A DNA stretch of 36,869 nt from an uncultured Clostridia bacterium (GTDB taxonomy: Bacteria; Bacillota; Clostridia; Oscillospirales; CAG-272), in the NCBI GenBank assembly GCA_947631245.1, contig CANRKP010000020.1:1-36869 (forward strand), given 5' to 3'. The notes beneath the pieces were generated by a model. The model did no database searches. It was not told the origin of the DNA and saw only the letters and a list, made by a program, of their open reading frames with translations. Numbering within the stretch: the stretch's first letter is position 1; each line of letters begins with the position of its first letter. Below are positions 24,967 through 34,088 of the stretch, one piece after another. Position numbers and translations under genes: made by a program.

Positions 24967-25401
24967 TCACCTGTATTTTATAAACGAAACGAGCTTTTTT
25001 ATGACCGTTATCGCAAGAAAGCAGAGGAACGCGCCGAGTATCCCCGCGGCCTCGGCGCCGAACACCGTCACGATGGCGGACGAGATCAGAAAGGCGGCAG
25101 CGCCCGGACCGTTGCCGGGAGCGTTCATACCCATAGAAACGGTATATATTATTTCCGAGGCAATAAAGCCGCAAAGCATTATCAAAAACGGCATGAACGC
25201 GAGTATCGGTCGATCGACCGAAAGACAGAGCGCAAGCTCGATTACAAGGGCGTAAACAAATACCACGGCGGCGGAATTCACCGCTCCGCCGAATAAAAGC
25301 TCCAGCCCCAAATATAGCGCCGTCGAGGCGACTGTATAAAGCAGAAATATTATAACTGCGGACAGGGTCGGCCGTCTGTCCGTAAAATCTCTCAAAAACA
25401 T
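24967..25401 (-). CDS. Small membrane protein of unknown function
   Basis: A 144-residue protein with four predicted membrane helices: about 14-36 (SAVIIFLLYTVASTALYLGL), 42-60 (SAAVVFVYALVIELALCL), 66-90 and 100-135 (a long Ala/Gly-rich segment ending FLCFLAITVIKKLV). The N-terminus is positive (MFLRDFTDRRP) and the C-terminus is KKLVSFIKYR, so both ends are probably cytoplasmic. GGAGGAG precedes the ATG. It is divergent from miaB and separate from the aromatic operon. A TAGAAT sequence 24 bases upstream of the ATG could be its -10 box, without a good -35. I do not recognise a family. Confidence 0.75.
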   Translation of the reverse strand: MFLRDFTDRRPTLSAVIIFLLYTVASTALYLGLELLFGGAVNSAAVVFVYALVIELALCLSVDRPILAFMPFLIMLCGFIASEIIYTVSMGMNAPGNGPGAAAFLISSAIVTVFGAEAAGILGAFLCFLAITVIKKLVSFIKYR

Positions 25402-25517
25402 CGTATACTCCTCCGCTCAAAAATAATTCTACCACATCCCCCGCCATAAATCCACATCTTTTTTTGCTCCCCGCGCAAAAGAACAAGGAATAAGACGGCG
25501 ACTTTTTTCCGTTCCTC

Positions 25518-25545
25518 TTGAAATTCGCGCCGTTTTATGTATAAT
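25518..25545 (+). promoter_or_regulatory. Predicted sigma-A promoter of the miaB cluster
   Basis: TTGAAA (25518-25523) and TATAAT (25540-25545) with a 16-base spacer. RNA would start near 25,552, about 68 bases before the miaB ATG. Confidence 0.65.
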
Positions 25546-25619
25546 ATATATTGTATCGTTTTGCGCCCGCGGCGGAAAACAGAAAGACGATTTGGCAAAA
25601 ACTTTTCCCGGAGGCGTCG

Positions 25620-27053
25620 ATGAACGGCAGAAAAGACAATATTATATCGCCCGAGGCGGCGCTCGAAATGAATGCCGCCGTCTCAGAGGTGCGCCGCCAT
25701 ACGGACGCTTTGCGGCGGGACGGAAAAACGCCGCGAGCGTATGTCATGACGTTCGGCTGCCAGCAGAACGAGGCGGACAGCGAAAGGCTCGCGGGGCTCG
25801 CCGCCGCGATGGGATACGAGCCCGCGGACACATACTCAGGCTGCTCTCTCGTCCTTGTGAACACTTGCGCGGTCCGCGAGCACGCGGAGAAAAAAGCGCT
25901 CTCCTCGATTGGACAGCTCAAGCACGAAAAGAACCTCGACCCGTCTATGATAATCGGCGTCGGCGGATGCATGGTTTCCCAGCAGCACCGCGCGGACACG
26001 CTCAAAAATAGCTTCCCTTATGTGGATTTCTCATTCTGCACGACGGAGCTGTGGCGCGTCCCGATATTCGTCCGCGACAGGATAGCGGGTCAAAAGCGCC
26101 GCTTCCCCGACGTCACGTCGTCGCTTGCGGACACCGATTTTTCGGAGGAGGTCCCCGTCCTTCGCAAGTCAAAGACGCGCGCGTGGGTCAGCGTCATGTA
26201 TGGGTGCAACAATTTCTGCTCATACTGTATCGTACCTTACGTCAGAGGGCGCGAACGCTCGCGGCTCCCTTCCGATATAATGGCAGAGGTAAGGGGACTT
26301 GTCGAGAGCGGCTGTCGGGACATAACTCTGCTCGGGCAGAACGTCAACTCATACGGTCACGACCTTGACGCCGGCGTCACATTTGCCGATCTCATCCGCA
26401 TGATATCGGCGCTGCCGGGAGATTTCCGCCTCAGATTCATGACGAGCCACCCGAAGGACGCGACGCCCGACCTCATCGCCGCCCTTGCCGAAAGCCGTGT
26501 CGCGGCACACCAATTCCACCTTCCGCTCCAATCGGGGAGCGACCGCGTGCTTGCTGCGATGAACAGGCACTACACGGCGGAAAAGTATCTCGGCATAATA
26601 AGGGAGCTTCGCGCCGCCATTCCCGACATCGTCATAACGTCGGACATAATGGTCGGTTTTCCGGGCGAGACAGAGGAAGACTTCGAGAAAACGCTCGACG
26701 TTCTCAAAGCGGCGGAATTTGATATGATATATTCCTTCATATTCTCCCCCCGCCGGGGCACGCCCGCAGAGAGCATGGAAGGCGCCGTCCCCGACGACGT
26801 CAAATCAAGCCGCTTCTCACGCCTCATCGAATGTCAGAACGCGGTTTCGAGGGCAAAAAACGAGGCCGCCGTCGGCAAGGTCCTCCGCGTCCTCACCGAC
26901 GACGCCTTCGACGACGCGGACGACAAAACGGGGAGAACTGACGGCGGAAAGCTCGTACATATCGGCAAAGAGGCGCGCGCGGGCGAGTTTTACGACGTTC
27001 TGATCACGCGGGCAGACACATTCGGACTTTACGGCAACATAATAAATACATAA
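25620..27053 (+). CDS. miaB: tRNA-2-methylthio-N6-dimethylallyladenosine synthase
   Basis: A 477-residue radical SAM methylthiotransferase that adds a methylthio group to N6-isopentenyladenosine at tRNA position 37. The N-terminal UPF0004 domain holds the auxiliary cluster cysteines C47 (TFGCQQNEADSERL), C83 (VNTCAVREHAEKKA) and C117 (VGGCM). The radical SAM triad is C196-x3-C200-x2-C203 in YGCNNFCSYCIVPYVRG. LGQNVNSYG, HLPLQSGSD and the C-terminal TRAM domain follow. MiaB rather than MtaB is supported by CIVPYVRGRERSR and length. The ATG at 25620 follows GGAGG by five bases. First gene of the plus-strand cluster; the substrate-making miaA is not in the window. Confidence 0.95.
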   Translation: MNGRKDNIISPEAALEMNAAVSEVRRHTDALRRDGKTPRAYVMTFGCQQNEADSERLAGLAAAMGYEPADTYSGCSLVLVNTCAVREHAEKKALSSIGQLKHEKNLDPSMIIGVGGCMVSQQHRADTLKNSFPYVDFSFCTTELWRVPIFVRDRIAGQKRRFPDVTSSLADTDFSEEVPVLRKSKTRAWVSVMYGCNNFCSYCIVPYVRGRERSRLPSDIMAEVRGLVESGCRDITLLGQNVNSYGHDLDAGVTFADLIRMISALPGDFRLRFMTSHPKDATPDLIAALAESRVAAHQFHLPLQSGSDRVLAAMNRHYTAEKYLGIIRELRAAIPDIVITSDIMVGFPGETEEDFEKTLDVLKAAEFDMIYSFIFSPRRGTPAESMEGAVPDDVKSSRFSRLIECQNAVSRAKNEAAVGKVLRVLTDDAFDDADDKTGRTDGGKLVHIGKEARAGEFYDVLITRADTFGLYGNIINT

Positions 27054-27073
27054 GAAAAAGGAGACAAACAAAA

Positions 27074-27517
27074 ATGGAAGACAGACTTGACGACATGATA
27101 ATAGAGATGGCGCATCACCTCGGTGACACCATAAAGCGCGACCGCCGCTTTGTCCGTTACGACGCGGCGCACAAGGCCTTCTCCGGCGCGCCCGAGCTCA
27201 CCCGCATGATGACGGAATACAGCGCCCAGCAGGCGGCGCTCGTGTCCGTTCAGGGCAAGCCCGACGTCGACGACGAGCTCACTTCCGCGATCGAAGGGCG
27301 CATAAACACCCTTTACCTAGAGATAACGGAAAATGAGATATACAAGGAATTTGTCGACGCGAAGGCGGAGCTTGACGAGCTCATAAAGGGCGTCAACGAC
27401 GAGATCTACTTTGCGCTCACGGGCGAGGCGCCCCACAGCCACGAGGGCGGATGCTCGGGCGACTGCTCGGCGTGCGGCGGCGGATGCGGCGTTGCGGACG
27501 AACATATCTACGACTGA
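27074..27517 (+). CDS. ylbF: YlbF/RicF-family protein with C-terminal cysteine cluster
   Basis: A 147-residue helical protein of the YlbF/YmcA family. The first 115 residues are charged helices (DDMIIEMAHHLGDTIKRDRR, ALVSVQGKPDVDDEL, EFVDAKAELDELIKGVNDEI). The tail after residue 125 carries C127, C131, C134 and C138 in CSGDCSACGGGC, like the cysteine tail of B. subtilis YlbF. In B. subtilis, YlbF, YmcA and YaaT form the Ric complex, which binds [4Fe-4S] clusters and guides RNase Y cutting. ymcA lies next to miaB there, as this gene does here. Start follows AAAAGGAGAC, 20 bases after miaB. Whether this single copy replaces both YlbF and YmcA is not known. Confidence 0.85.
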   Translation: MEDRLDDMIIEMAHHLGDTIKRDRRFVRYDAAHKAFSGAPELTRMMTEYSAQQAALVSVQGKPDVDDELTSAIEGRINTLYLEITENEIYKEFVDAKAELDELIKGVNDEIYFALTGEAPHSHEGGCSGDCSACGGGCGVADEHIYD

Positions 27518-27562
27518 CATTCAAGAAATTTGTAAGACTTCCGAAAGGTACGGTGATATTTC

Positions 27563-30166
27563 ATGGCAACGGCGATGATGGAGCAATATCTTGAAATAAA
27601 GCGGCAGTACCCGGACCACATCCTCTTCTACCGCCTCGGCGACTTTTACGAGATGTTCTACGACGACGCCAAAACTGCGTCGCGAGAGCTCGAGCTCACG
27701 CTGACGGGCCGCGACTGCGGCGAGGAGGAGCGCGCTCCGATGTGCGGGGTCCCGTACCACGCCTGCGAACCCTATATAGGCAAGCTCATCGAGCGAGGCT
27801 ACAAGGTCGCCGTATGCGAGCAGATGGGAGAGCCCGGCGCGACTAAGGGTCCGATGGAGCGCAAGATCGTCCGCGTCATAACCCCCGGCACCGTCACGAG
27901 CGGCGAGCTGCTCGACGAAAAGCAGAACAATTACCTCTCTACCTTGTGCTTCGACGCGGACGCCGCGCGGGCTGCCCTCGCATTCTGCGACATCACCTCC
28001 GCAAAGCTGTCGGTCACCTCGTGCCCCATATCCTCCGAGGACGACGAGGCGCGCCTCATAAACGAGCTCGCCGCGTTCTCCCCGAGCGAGGTGCTCGCAA
28101 ATACGGACGAGACCTCCCTGCCGAGGACATTTTCGTACCTGACCGAGCGCACGGGCGCGCTCGTTTCAAAAAACGACGCCTCCCGCTTCGAGCCCGAAGC
28201 CTGCGGGCGCAGATGCGCCGACCAGTTCGGCGTCGTCAGGGCAGAGGCGCTGGCGGAGGATAAGGCGGCTGTGCGCGCGGTCGGCGCCCTGCTCTCATAC
28301 GTTGCGGAGACGCAGCTTTCGGACATTTCGTATATAAAGGAGCTCGAGGTCTATTCCTCGAGCGGATATCTTGAGATAGACAGCAGCACGCGCCGCAGCC
28401 TTGAAATAACGGAGACGATGCGCTCAAAGGAAAAGCGGGGTTCTCTGCTCCATGTACTCGACCGCACGAAGTGCTCTTTAGGCGCGCGCCTTCTCCGTTT
28501 CTGGCTTGAGCATCCGCTTACGAACACGCAGGCGATCGCTGCCCGTCAGGACGCCGTCGGCGAGCTTGCCGACAACTTTATGCTGCGAGAGGAATGCGCG
28601 CGGCTGCTCGGCTCCGTCATGGACCTCGAACGGCTGACGACAAAGGTCGGCTTCGGCACAGCGAACGGACGCGACCTTCGCGCCATAATGACGACGCTTG
28701 ACACGGTACCCGAGCTTCGCTCCGCACTGCGAGACGCAAAGTGCCGTGAGCTCACGGAAATTTCGGACGGGCTCGACGAGCTCTCCGACGTACGCGAGCT
28801 CATCCGCGCGTCGATCTCGGAGGAGCCGCCGATAACGCTGCGCGAGGGCGGCATCATAAAGGACGGATACAATTCCGACATAGATTTTCTTCGCGGCGTC
28901 CGCCGCGACGGACGCGGCTGGGTCGAGGAGATCGAGGCGCAGGAGCGCGAGGTCACTGGCATCAAAACGCTTAAAGTCGGCTTCAATAAGGTGTTCGGCT
29001 ACTACATCGAGGTCTCAAAGTCGTTTGTCCCGATGGTGCCCGAACGGTACATAAGAAAACAGACGCTCGTCGGCGGCGAGCGCTATATAACAGAGGAACT
29101 GAAGGACAAAGAGGCGACGATTCTCGGCGCCGAGGACAAGCTGCGCGCGCTCGAATACGAGCTGTTCTGCGCCATACGCACCGCGGTCGGCGAGGCGACG
29201 TCCCGAATAAGGAAGGACTCGGAGCTGCTCGCAAAGCTCGACGTTTACTGCGCGCTCGCCGACGTCGCCAAGCGGAACAATTACTGCCGTCCCGAGGTCG
29301 ACACCTCTGACGTCATAGAAATAAAGGACGGCAGACACCCCGTCGTCGAGCAGTTCGTCCGCGACAAATACTTCGTTCCGAACGACACGCTGCTCGACAC
29401 AGGCAACAACAGGCTCATGGTCATAACGGGACCCAACATGGCGGGAAAATCCACCTATATGCGTCAGGTCGCCCTCATCGTGCTGATGGCGCAGACGGGC
29501 AGCTTTGTTCCGGCGTCGGAGGCGCGAGTCGGCATCGTAGACAAGCTCTTCACGCGCGTCGGCGCGTCCGACGACCTCTCGATGGGTCAGAGCACCTTCA
29601 TGCTCGAAATGTCGGAGGTATCTTACATACTCGAAAACGCGACGCGGCGCTCGCTCATCATTTACGACGAGATAGGCCGCGGCACGAGCACGTTCGACGG
29701 GCTCGCGATCGCCCGCGCCGTCGCGGAATATACCCATTCCCCGCGCCTCGGCGCGCGCACGATGTTCGCCACTCACTACCACGAGCTCTGCGAGCTCGAG
29801 GGGCAGCTCGAAGGCGCCGTCAACTACAACATCGCCTGCAAAAAGCGCGGCGGCGAGATAACGTTTTTGCGAAAGATCGTGCGCGGCGGCACGGACGACA
29901 GCTACGGCATCGAGGTCGCAAAGCTCGCGGGGCTGCCCGGCGAGGTGATAAAGCGCGCGCGTTCCGTTCTCGAAAAGGTCGAGGCGGAGGCGAAGGCTCC
30001 CGCAAAGCCGAAGGAACAGGAAGAAGACAGCGATATGTCCCTTTCTATGTTCTCCTCCTATGAGCATGACGCCGCCGAACGCCTGCGCGCGGCCGATCTC
30101 AACACGATGACGCCGCTCGAGGCAATGAATCTGATATTCGAGCTCAAGCGCTCGCTCGGAGAATAA
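27563..30166 (+). CDS. mutS: DNA mismatch repair protein MutS
   Basis: An 867-residue mismatch recognition ATPase of the usual length. The N-terminal mismatch-binding domain has the FYRLGDFYEMFYDDA motif with the conserved Phe-x-Glu. The connector, lever and clamp domains follow. The ATPase has Walker A GPNMAGKSTYMRQ near residue 623, the LSMGQSTFMLEM signature region, Walker B LIIYDEIGRGTSTFDGLAIA and FATHYHEL. The C-terminal portion carries an acidic linker EEDSD and a helix that normally mediates tetramer contacts. Followed by mutL after 39 bases. The start at MATAMMEQYLEIK has a moderate AAAGGTA site. Confidence 0.97.
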   Translation: MATAMMEQYLEIKRQYPDHILFYRLGDFYEMFYDDAKTASRELELTLTGRDCGEEERAPMCGVPYHACEPYIGKLIERGYKVAVCEQMGEPGATKGPMERKIVRVITPGTVTSGELLDEKQNNYLSTLCFDADAARAALAFCDITSAKLSVTSCPISSEDDEARLINELAAFSPSEVLANTDETSLPRTFSYLTERTGALVSKNDASRFEPEACGRRCADQFGVVRAEALAEDKAAVRAVGALLSYVAETQLSDISYIKELEVYSSSGYLEIDSSTRRSLEITETMRSKEKRGSLLHVLDRTKCSLGARLLRFWLEHPLTNTQAIAARQDAVGELADNFMLREECARLLGSVMDLERLTTKVGFGTANGRDLRAIMTTLDTVPELRSALRDAKCRELTEISDGLDELSDVRELIRASISEEPPITLREGGIIKDGYNSDIDFLRGVRRDGRGWVEEIEAQEREVTGIKTLKVGFNKVFGYYIEVSKSFVPMVPERYIRKQTLVGGERYITEELKDKEATILGAEDKLRALEYELFCAIRTAVGEATSRIRKDSELLAKLDVYCALADVAKRNNYCRPEVDTSDVIEIKDGRHPVVEQFVRDKYFVPNDTLLDTGNNRLMVITGPNMAGKSTYMRQVALIVLMAQTGSFVPASEARVGIVDKLFTRVGASDDLSMGQSTFMLEMSEVSYILENATRRSLIIYDEIGRGTSTFDGLAIARAVAEYTHSPRLGARTMFATHYHELCELEGQLEGAVNYNIACKKRGGEITFLRKIVRGGTDDSYGIEVAKLAGLPGEVIKRARSVLEKVEAEAKAPAKPKEQEEDSDMSLSMFSSYEHDAAERLRAADLNTMTPLEAMNLIFELKRSLGE

Positions 30167-30205
30167 GGGCGGCGCTATAAAACCATGTAAAGGAGGTGAC
30201 GCCGT

Positions 30206-32155
30206 ATGGGAGAAAAAAAGATACATGTGCTCGATTTTGAGGTCGCGAACCTCATAGCGGCGGGCGAGGTCGTCGACAGACCCGCATCCGTCATAAAAGA
30301 GCTGACGGAAAACGCCATAGACTCGGGCGCAAGCGTCATAACCGTCGAAATAAAGCACGGCGGCATCACCTACATGCGCGTGACAGACAACGGCTGCGGC
30401 ATAGAATTCGACGAGCTCCCGACGGCGATACTCCGCCACGCGACGAGCAAGATAAGGACCGCCGCCGACCTTGACGCAATAGGGACGCTCGGTTTTCGCG
30501 GCGAGGCGCTCGCCGCAATAGCCTCCGTCTCCCGCCTGCGTATAATGAGCCGCCCCGCGTCCTCAGAGATGGGCGGGCTGCTCGAGGCAGATGGCGGACG
30601 CATAACGGAGCACGTCGAGACAGGCTGCTCCGCCGGAACGACCGTCATCGTCGAGGAGCTCTTCTCCAATGTGCCCGCGAGGCGCAAATTCCTGAAAAAA
30701 GACGCAGCGGAGACTGCAGCCGTCGTCACCGTTGTGGAGCGCATCGCGCTGTCAAGACCCGATATCTCCTTCAGGCTCATCGTCGGCGGCGACATGAAGC
30801 TGCGTACCGAGGGCAACGGAGATTTGGGCAGCGCGATCTACTCCGTTCTCGGGCGCGAGTTCCGTTCGCGCTCGATCCCCGCGGAATACAAAAACGGCGG
30901 GCTTTGCGTCTCCGGCTTTATAGGCATGCCGGACACCGCCCGCGCGAACAGAAACGGCGAGATATTCTTCATCAACGGACGCTACGTCCGCTCAAAGACG
31001 GCGGGCGCCGCCATCGAGGAGGCGTTCCGCACATACATACCCGACGACCGCTTCCCCTCGGCCGTGCTCTCGGTCGAGGTGTCACCCGACACCGTTGACG
31101 TGAACGTGCACCCGGCAAAGCTCGAGGTCAAATTTTCAAACGAACGGCTCGTGTTCGAGACCGTATACTACGCGTGCCGCCAAGCGCTCGAGCGCGGAAT
31201 GACGACGGGGAGCCTCCGCCTCGCGGACGAGGGCAAAAATGATGCCGCGGCGGCGTCACAGTCCCCTGCCTCATCCGCACCGCCGGTCGGCGGATACGCC
31301 GACTACCTGCGCCGCGCCGGTATAACAAAGAACGCTTTCGCCCCGGTAAGGGACACCACGCCAGTGCCGAAGACGATAACGATAGAAACGGACACGGAGC
31401 GTCCCATTCTCGGCGGCGTCATACCGCGCGGACGCAATGATGCCGCGCTGCACGCATCGTTCACCTCCGATGAAACGCCGTATATCAGACGTGCCGCCGA
31501 CGGCAGCACCGAAACGGATAAGACATCAAAGCCCGACATATACGGCGGCGAACGTCCGACCGCCGAGATCCCCGACTACAAGATCCTCGGCGAGGCTTGG
31601 GACTGCTACGTCATCGTCACCGTCGGGGAAAAGCTCGTCCTTATAGACAAGCACGCCGCGCACGAACGCATCCTGTTTGAAACGCTGCGCCGCAATATGC
31701 GCCGCGACCCGGCCTCGTCCGCCTCCCAGCTGCTGCTCGTCCCCGTGACGGTCACGCTTACGGAGACAGAGGCGGCAAACGTCGCCGAATACGGGGACGA
31801 GATACGCGAGGCGGGCTTCTCGTTCACGCTTGACAAGGACGGAAAGACCGTCACCGTCACCTCTATCCCGTCGGGATTTTCCCCCGCCGCCGTCGCCTCG
31901 ATCTTTGAGACGTTCGGCTCCGAGCTTTACACCTCCCCGAAGGACGTCCGCGACGAGATATTCGAGCGCGCCCTGTATACGACCGCCTGCAAGGCGGCGA
32001 TAAAGGGCGGAAGGGCTTACGGTGAGGAGCATATCAAATGGCTCTGCGACGAGCTTTTCCGCCTGCCCGACATCAAATACTGTCCTCACGGAAGACCGGT
32101 CGCGCTCGAGCTTACGCACGCGAGCCTCGACCGCAGGTTCGGGCGTACCGAATAA
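30206..32155 (+). CDS. mutL: DNA mismatch repair endonuclease MutL
   Basis: A 649-residue GHKL ATPase. N-terminal motifs: IAAGEVVDRPASVIKELTENAIDSGA, DNGCGI, TSKI, GFRGEALAAIASV. A Pro/Ala-rich linker of roughly 130 residues (about 345-470) leads to the C-terminal dimer domain. That domain carries the nuclease metal motif DKHAAHERILFE starting at D481 (family DQHA-x2-E-x4-E, with Lys for Gln), ACKAAIKGG and CPHGRP near residue 626, so it should nick DNA, as expected in bacteria without MutH. AAAGGAGGTGA six bases before the ATG is a full-consensus ribosome binding site. Nineteen bases separate it from tgt. Confidence 0.96.
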   Translation: MGEKKIHVLDFEVANLIAAGEVVDRPASVIKELTENAIDSGASVITVEIKHGGITYMRVTDNGCGIEFDELPTAILRHATSKIRTAADLDAIGTLGFRGEALAAIASVSRLRIMSRPASSEMGGLLEADGGRITEHVETGCSAGTTVIVEELFSNVPARRKFLKKDAAETAAVVTVVERIALSRPDISFRLIVGGDMKLRTEGNGDLGSAIYSVLGREFRSRSIPAEYKNGGLCVSGFIGMPDTARANRNGEIFFINGRYVRSKTAGAAIEEAFRTYIPDDRFPSAVLSVEVSPDTVDVNVHPAKLEVKFSNERLVFETVYYACRQALERGMTTGSLRLADEGKNDAAAASQSPASSAPPVGGYADYLRRAGITKNAFAPVRDTTPVPKTITIETDTERPILGGVIPRGRNDAALHASFTSDETPYIRRAADGSTETDKTSKPDIYGGERPTAEIPDYKILGEAWDCYVIVTVGEKLVLIDKHAAHERILFETLRRNMRRDPASSASQLLLVPVTVTLTETEAANVAEYGDEIREAGFSFTLDKDGKTVTVTSIPSGFSPAAVASIFETFGSELYTSPKDVRDEIFERALYTTACKAAIKGGRAYGEEHIKWLCDELFRLPDIKYCPHGRPVALELTHASLDRRFGRTE

Positions 32156-32174
32156 AGAAAAAAGGAACCTCCAT

Positions 32175-33311
32175 ATGTTTGAACTCATAAAACAAGAAGG
32201 AAACGCCCGCCGCGGCAGAATGACTACTGTGCACGGCACCGTCGAGACTCCCGTATTTATGAACGTCGGGACGTGCGCCGCGATAAAGGGCGGCGTCTCC
32301 GCCCCCGAGCTTGAAGAAATACACTGCCAGATCGAGCTTTCGAACACATACCACCTTCATCTTCGCCCCGGGGACGGTCTCGTGCGCGACATGGGAGGCA
32401 TACGCCGCTTCATGAACTGGTCGGGACCCGTCCTGACAGACAGCGGCGGATTTCAGGTCTTCTCCCTCGCCGGGCTCCGCAGGATAAAGGAGGAGGGTGT
32501 TTATTTCTCGTCACACATAGACGGGAAGCGCATCTTCATGGGTCCAGAGGAGAGCATGAGGATACAGTCAAACCTCGCCTCGACTATTGCGATGGCGTTT
32601 GACGAATGCGTCGAAAATCCTGCTCCCTACGAATATGTGAAAAATTCAAGCGAGCGCACCGCGCGCTGGCTCTTGCGCTGCAAGGCTGAGATGGAAAGGC
32701 TCAATTCCCTGCCCGACACGATAAACCCCCATCAGCTGCTGTTCGGGATTAATCAGGGCGGAACGTATGAGGATCTGCGCGTCGCAAATATGGATACGAT
32801 AGCGGAATACGACCTTGACGGATACGCGATAGGAGGACTTGCCGTCGGCGAGGACACCGAAACGATGTACCACATAATAGACGTCGTCGAGCCGCATATG
32901 CCGAAAGACAAGCCGCGATATCTCATGGGCGTCGGAACGCCCGCAAACATACTCGAGGGCGTTTTCCGCGGCATAGACTTTTTCGACTGCGTCATGCCGA
33001 GCCGCAACGCGCGCCACGGAAATCTCTTCACCTGGCACGGAAAGATAAACATACAGAACGAAAAGTACTTCCGCGACCCGCGCCCGATAGACGAGGGCTG
33101 CGGCTGCCCCGCCTGCCGCGCGCACTCGCGCGCCTACATCCGCCATCTCATAAAGGCAAAGGAGTCTCTCGGGATGCGCCTTGCAGTGCTCCACAATCTT
33201 TACTTCTACAACGAGCTGATGCAGAAGATAAGGGATGCACTCGACGGCGGATATTACGGAGCGTTCTACAAAAAATACCGCGAGATACTCGCGGCGCGCT
33301 GTGTTGACTGA
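32175..33311 (+). CDS. tgt: tRNA-guanine transglycosylase
   Basis: A 378-residue enzyme exchanging G34 for preQ1 in tRNAs that read Asn, Asp, His and Tyr codons. D89 in LTDSGGFQVFSLAGLRRI is the base-binding aspartate. The nucleophile Asp lies in RGIDFFDCVMPSRNARHG. The zinc site is GCGCPAC plus the His of LAVLHNLYFY. INQGG and IGGLAVGE complete the active site. The ATG at 32175 lies 20 bases after mutL and follows AAAGGAACC. The open frame extends upstream into mutL but this start matches the family. No preQ1 riboswitch or queuosine synthesis gene is visible here. Confidence 0.96.
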   Translation: MFELIKQEGNARRGRMTTVHGTVETPVFMNVGTCAAIKGGVSAPELEEIHCQIELSNTYHLHLRPGDGLVRDMGGIRRFMNWSGPVLTDSGGFQVFSLAGLRRIKEEGVYFSSHIDGKRIFMGPEESMRIQSNLASTIAMAFDECVENPAPYEYVKNSSERTARWLLRCKAEMERLNSLPDTINPHQLLFGINQGGTYEDLRVANMDTIAEYDLDGYAIGGLAVGEDTETMYHIIDVVEPHMPKDKPRYLMGVGTPANILEGVFRGIDFFDCVMPSRNARHGNLFTWHGKINIQNEKYFRDPRPIDEGCGCPACRAHSRAYIRHLIKAKESLGMRLAVLHNLYFYNELMQKIRDALDGGYYGAFYKKYREILAARCVD

Positions 33312-33336
33312 AATATTTTTTGAAAGGAAACTTATT

Positions 33337-33555
33337 ATGGATATCAAAGCAAAAATCGAAGAACTGACAGGCAAGATCAAAAATGACCCGGAGCTTTCGG
33401 AGAAGTTTAAAAAAGAGCCCGTCAAAACGGTAGAGGAGCTCATCGGGATCGACCTTCCGGACGATCAGGTCGAAAAGGTCGTCGACGGTATCAAGGCAAA
33501 GGTCAGCCTCGACAAGGTGACAGGCGCGCTCGGCGGACTGTTCGGAAAAAAGTAA
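33337..33555 (+). CDS. Small helical protein of unknown function (72 residues)
   Basis: A 72-residue charged helical protein starting MDIKAKIEELTGKIKNDPEL and ending VTGALGGLFGKK. The centre EKFKKEPVKTVEELIGIDLPDDQVEKVVDG suggests two to three short helices separated by a Pro turn. GAAAGGAAAC precedes the ATG at 33337. It follows tgt after 25 bases and ends at the bidirectional terminator, so it is the last gene of the miaB-tgt cluster. The layout of a helical stretch with DPEL...F...P and a GG near the end recalls Nif11-like peptide leaders, but no modification enzyme or transporter is near, so this is only a resemblance. Similar small proteins occur in Clostridia as I recall. Confidence 0.7.
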   Translation: MDIKAKIEELTGKIKNDPELSEKFKKEPVKTVEELIGIDLPDDQVEKVVDGIKAKVSLDKVTGALGGLFGKK

Positions 33556-33605
33556 AAAAAATGCGACGGGGGCAGGTTTTTTCGGACCTGCTCCCGTCGT
33601 TTTTT
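33554..33605. terminator. Bidirectional intrinsic terminator
   Basis: CGACGGG-G-GCAGGT (33564-33577) pairs with ACCTGC-T-CCCGTCG (33586-33599), 14 pairs with one G-T. Six T follow on the plus side (33600-33605) and eight A precede it (33554-33561), serving the minus strand. It ends the miaB-tgt cluster and the converging flavoprotein gene. Confidence 0.92.
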
Positions 33606-33614
33606 ATCCTTTTT

Positions 33615-34088
33615 TTATTTTGCCGCCCTGCGCTTGCCCGTCATTTCAATAACGTCAAGACGCAGTACCCTTGTGTGCGCGGCGGAGGCTTCATTTACCG
33701 GAAAATCTCCCCTGCCGTAGTGGGCGAGTATCAGCCCGAGAGCGCGTTTTTTCTCGTCCGCATCCGTTATCTCCGATATCCTTCCCCGCCCGACAACACT
33801 TTCATACGCCATCGAGCACATTTCCTTCTTTTCATCGAAAAAGAGCTTGTGACCGCGGTCGACTTCAAACGATGCCGTATCCGCCTTTTCTATGAGCTCG
33901 TATTTTTTCCCCTCTGCGGCTCCGTGAAAGTAGAGCGCAAGACCGCCATCCACCTCCTCCATGCCGAAGTTCAGCGGAAGTATATACGGGAAGCTGCCGT
34001 CAGGCAGCGCAATGCGGCAAACGTCGCATTCGGCAAGAATCCGCAAAAGCTCGCCGCGGTCCGTTATCTCCCTGTCGGCGCGCCTCAT
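33615..34088 (-). CDS. Pyridoxamine 5'-phosphate oxidase-like flavin-binding protein
   Basis: A 157-residue split-barrel protein of the NimA/Pyridox_ox_2 type. It opens MRRADREITDRGELLRILAECDVCRIAL. The motif PYILPLNFGMEE, then LYFHGAAEGKKYELIEK, then CSMAYESVVGRGRISEI are the usual FMN-binding strands of this family, ending in VLRLDVIEMTGKRR. Characterised relatives bind FMN or heme; NimA proteins reduce nitroimidazoles. The start overlaps the stop of the MntR-like regulator by four bases, so the two share an mRNA. Physiological substrate unknown. Confidence 0.85.
   Translation of the reverse strand: MRRADREITDRGELLRILAECDVCRIALPDGSFPYILPLNFGMEEVDGGLALYFHGAAEGKKYELIEKADTASFEVDRGHKLFFDEKKEMCSMAYESVVGRGRISEITDADEKKRALGLILAHYGRGDFPVNEASAAHTRVLRLDVIEMTGKRRAAK

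Noticed and set aside
24884..25486. A 200-codon minus-strand frame overlapping the small membrane protein
   Set aside because: The 144-residue frame has GGAGGAG before its ATG and four clean hydrophobic helices; the longer frame has neither.
29015..30439. A 474-codon open frame on the minus strand
   Set aside because: It lies wholly opposite mutS and the start of mutL, has no recognisable domain, and reflects the GC-rich codon bias of the genes it mirrors.
32022..32174. An N-terminal extension of Tgt into mutL
   Set aside because: The extension is out-of-frame mutL sequence; MFELIKQEGNARRG at 32175 is the normal Tgt start with its own ribosome binding site.
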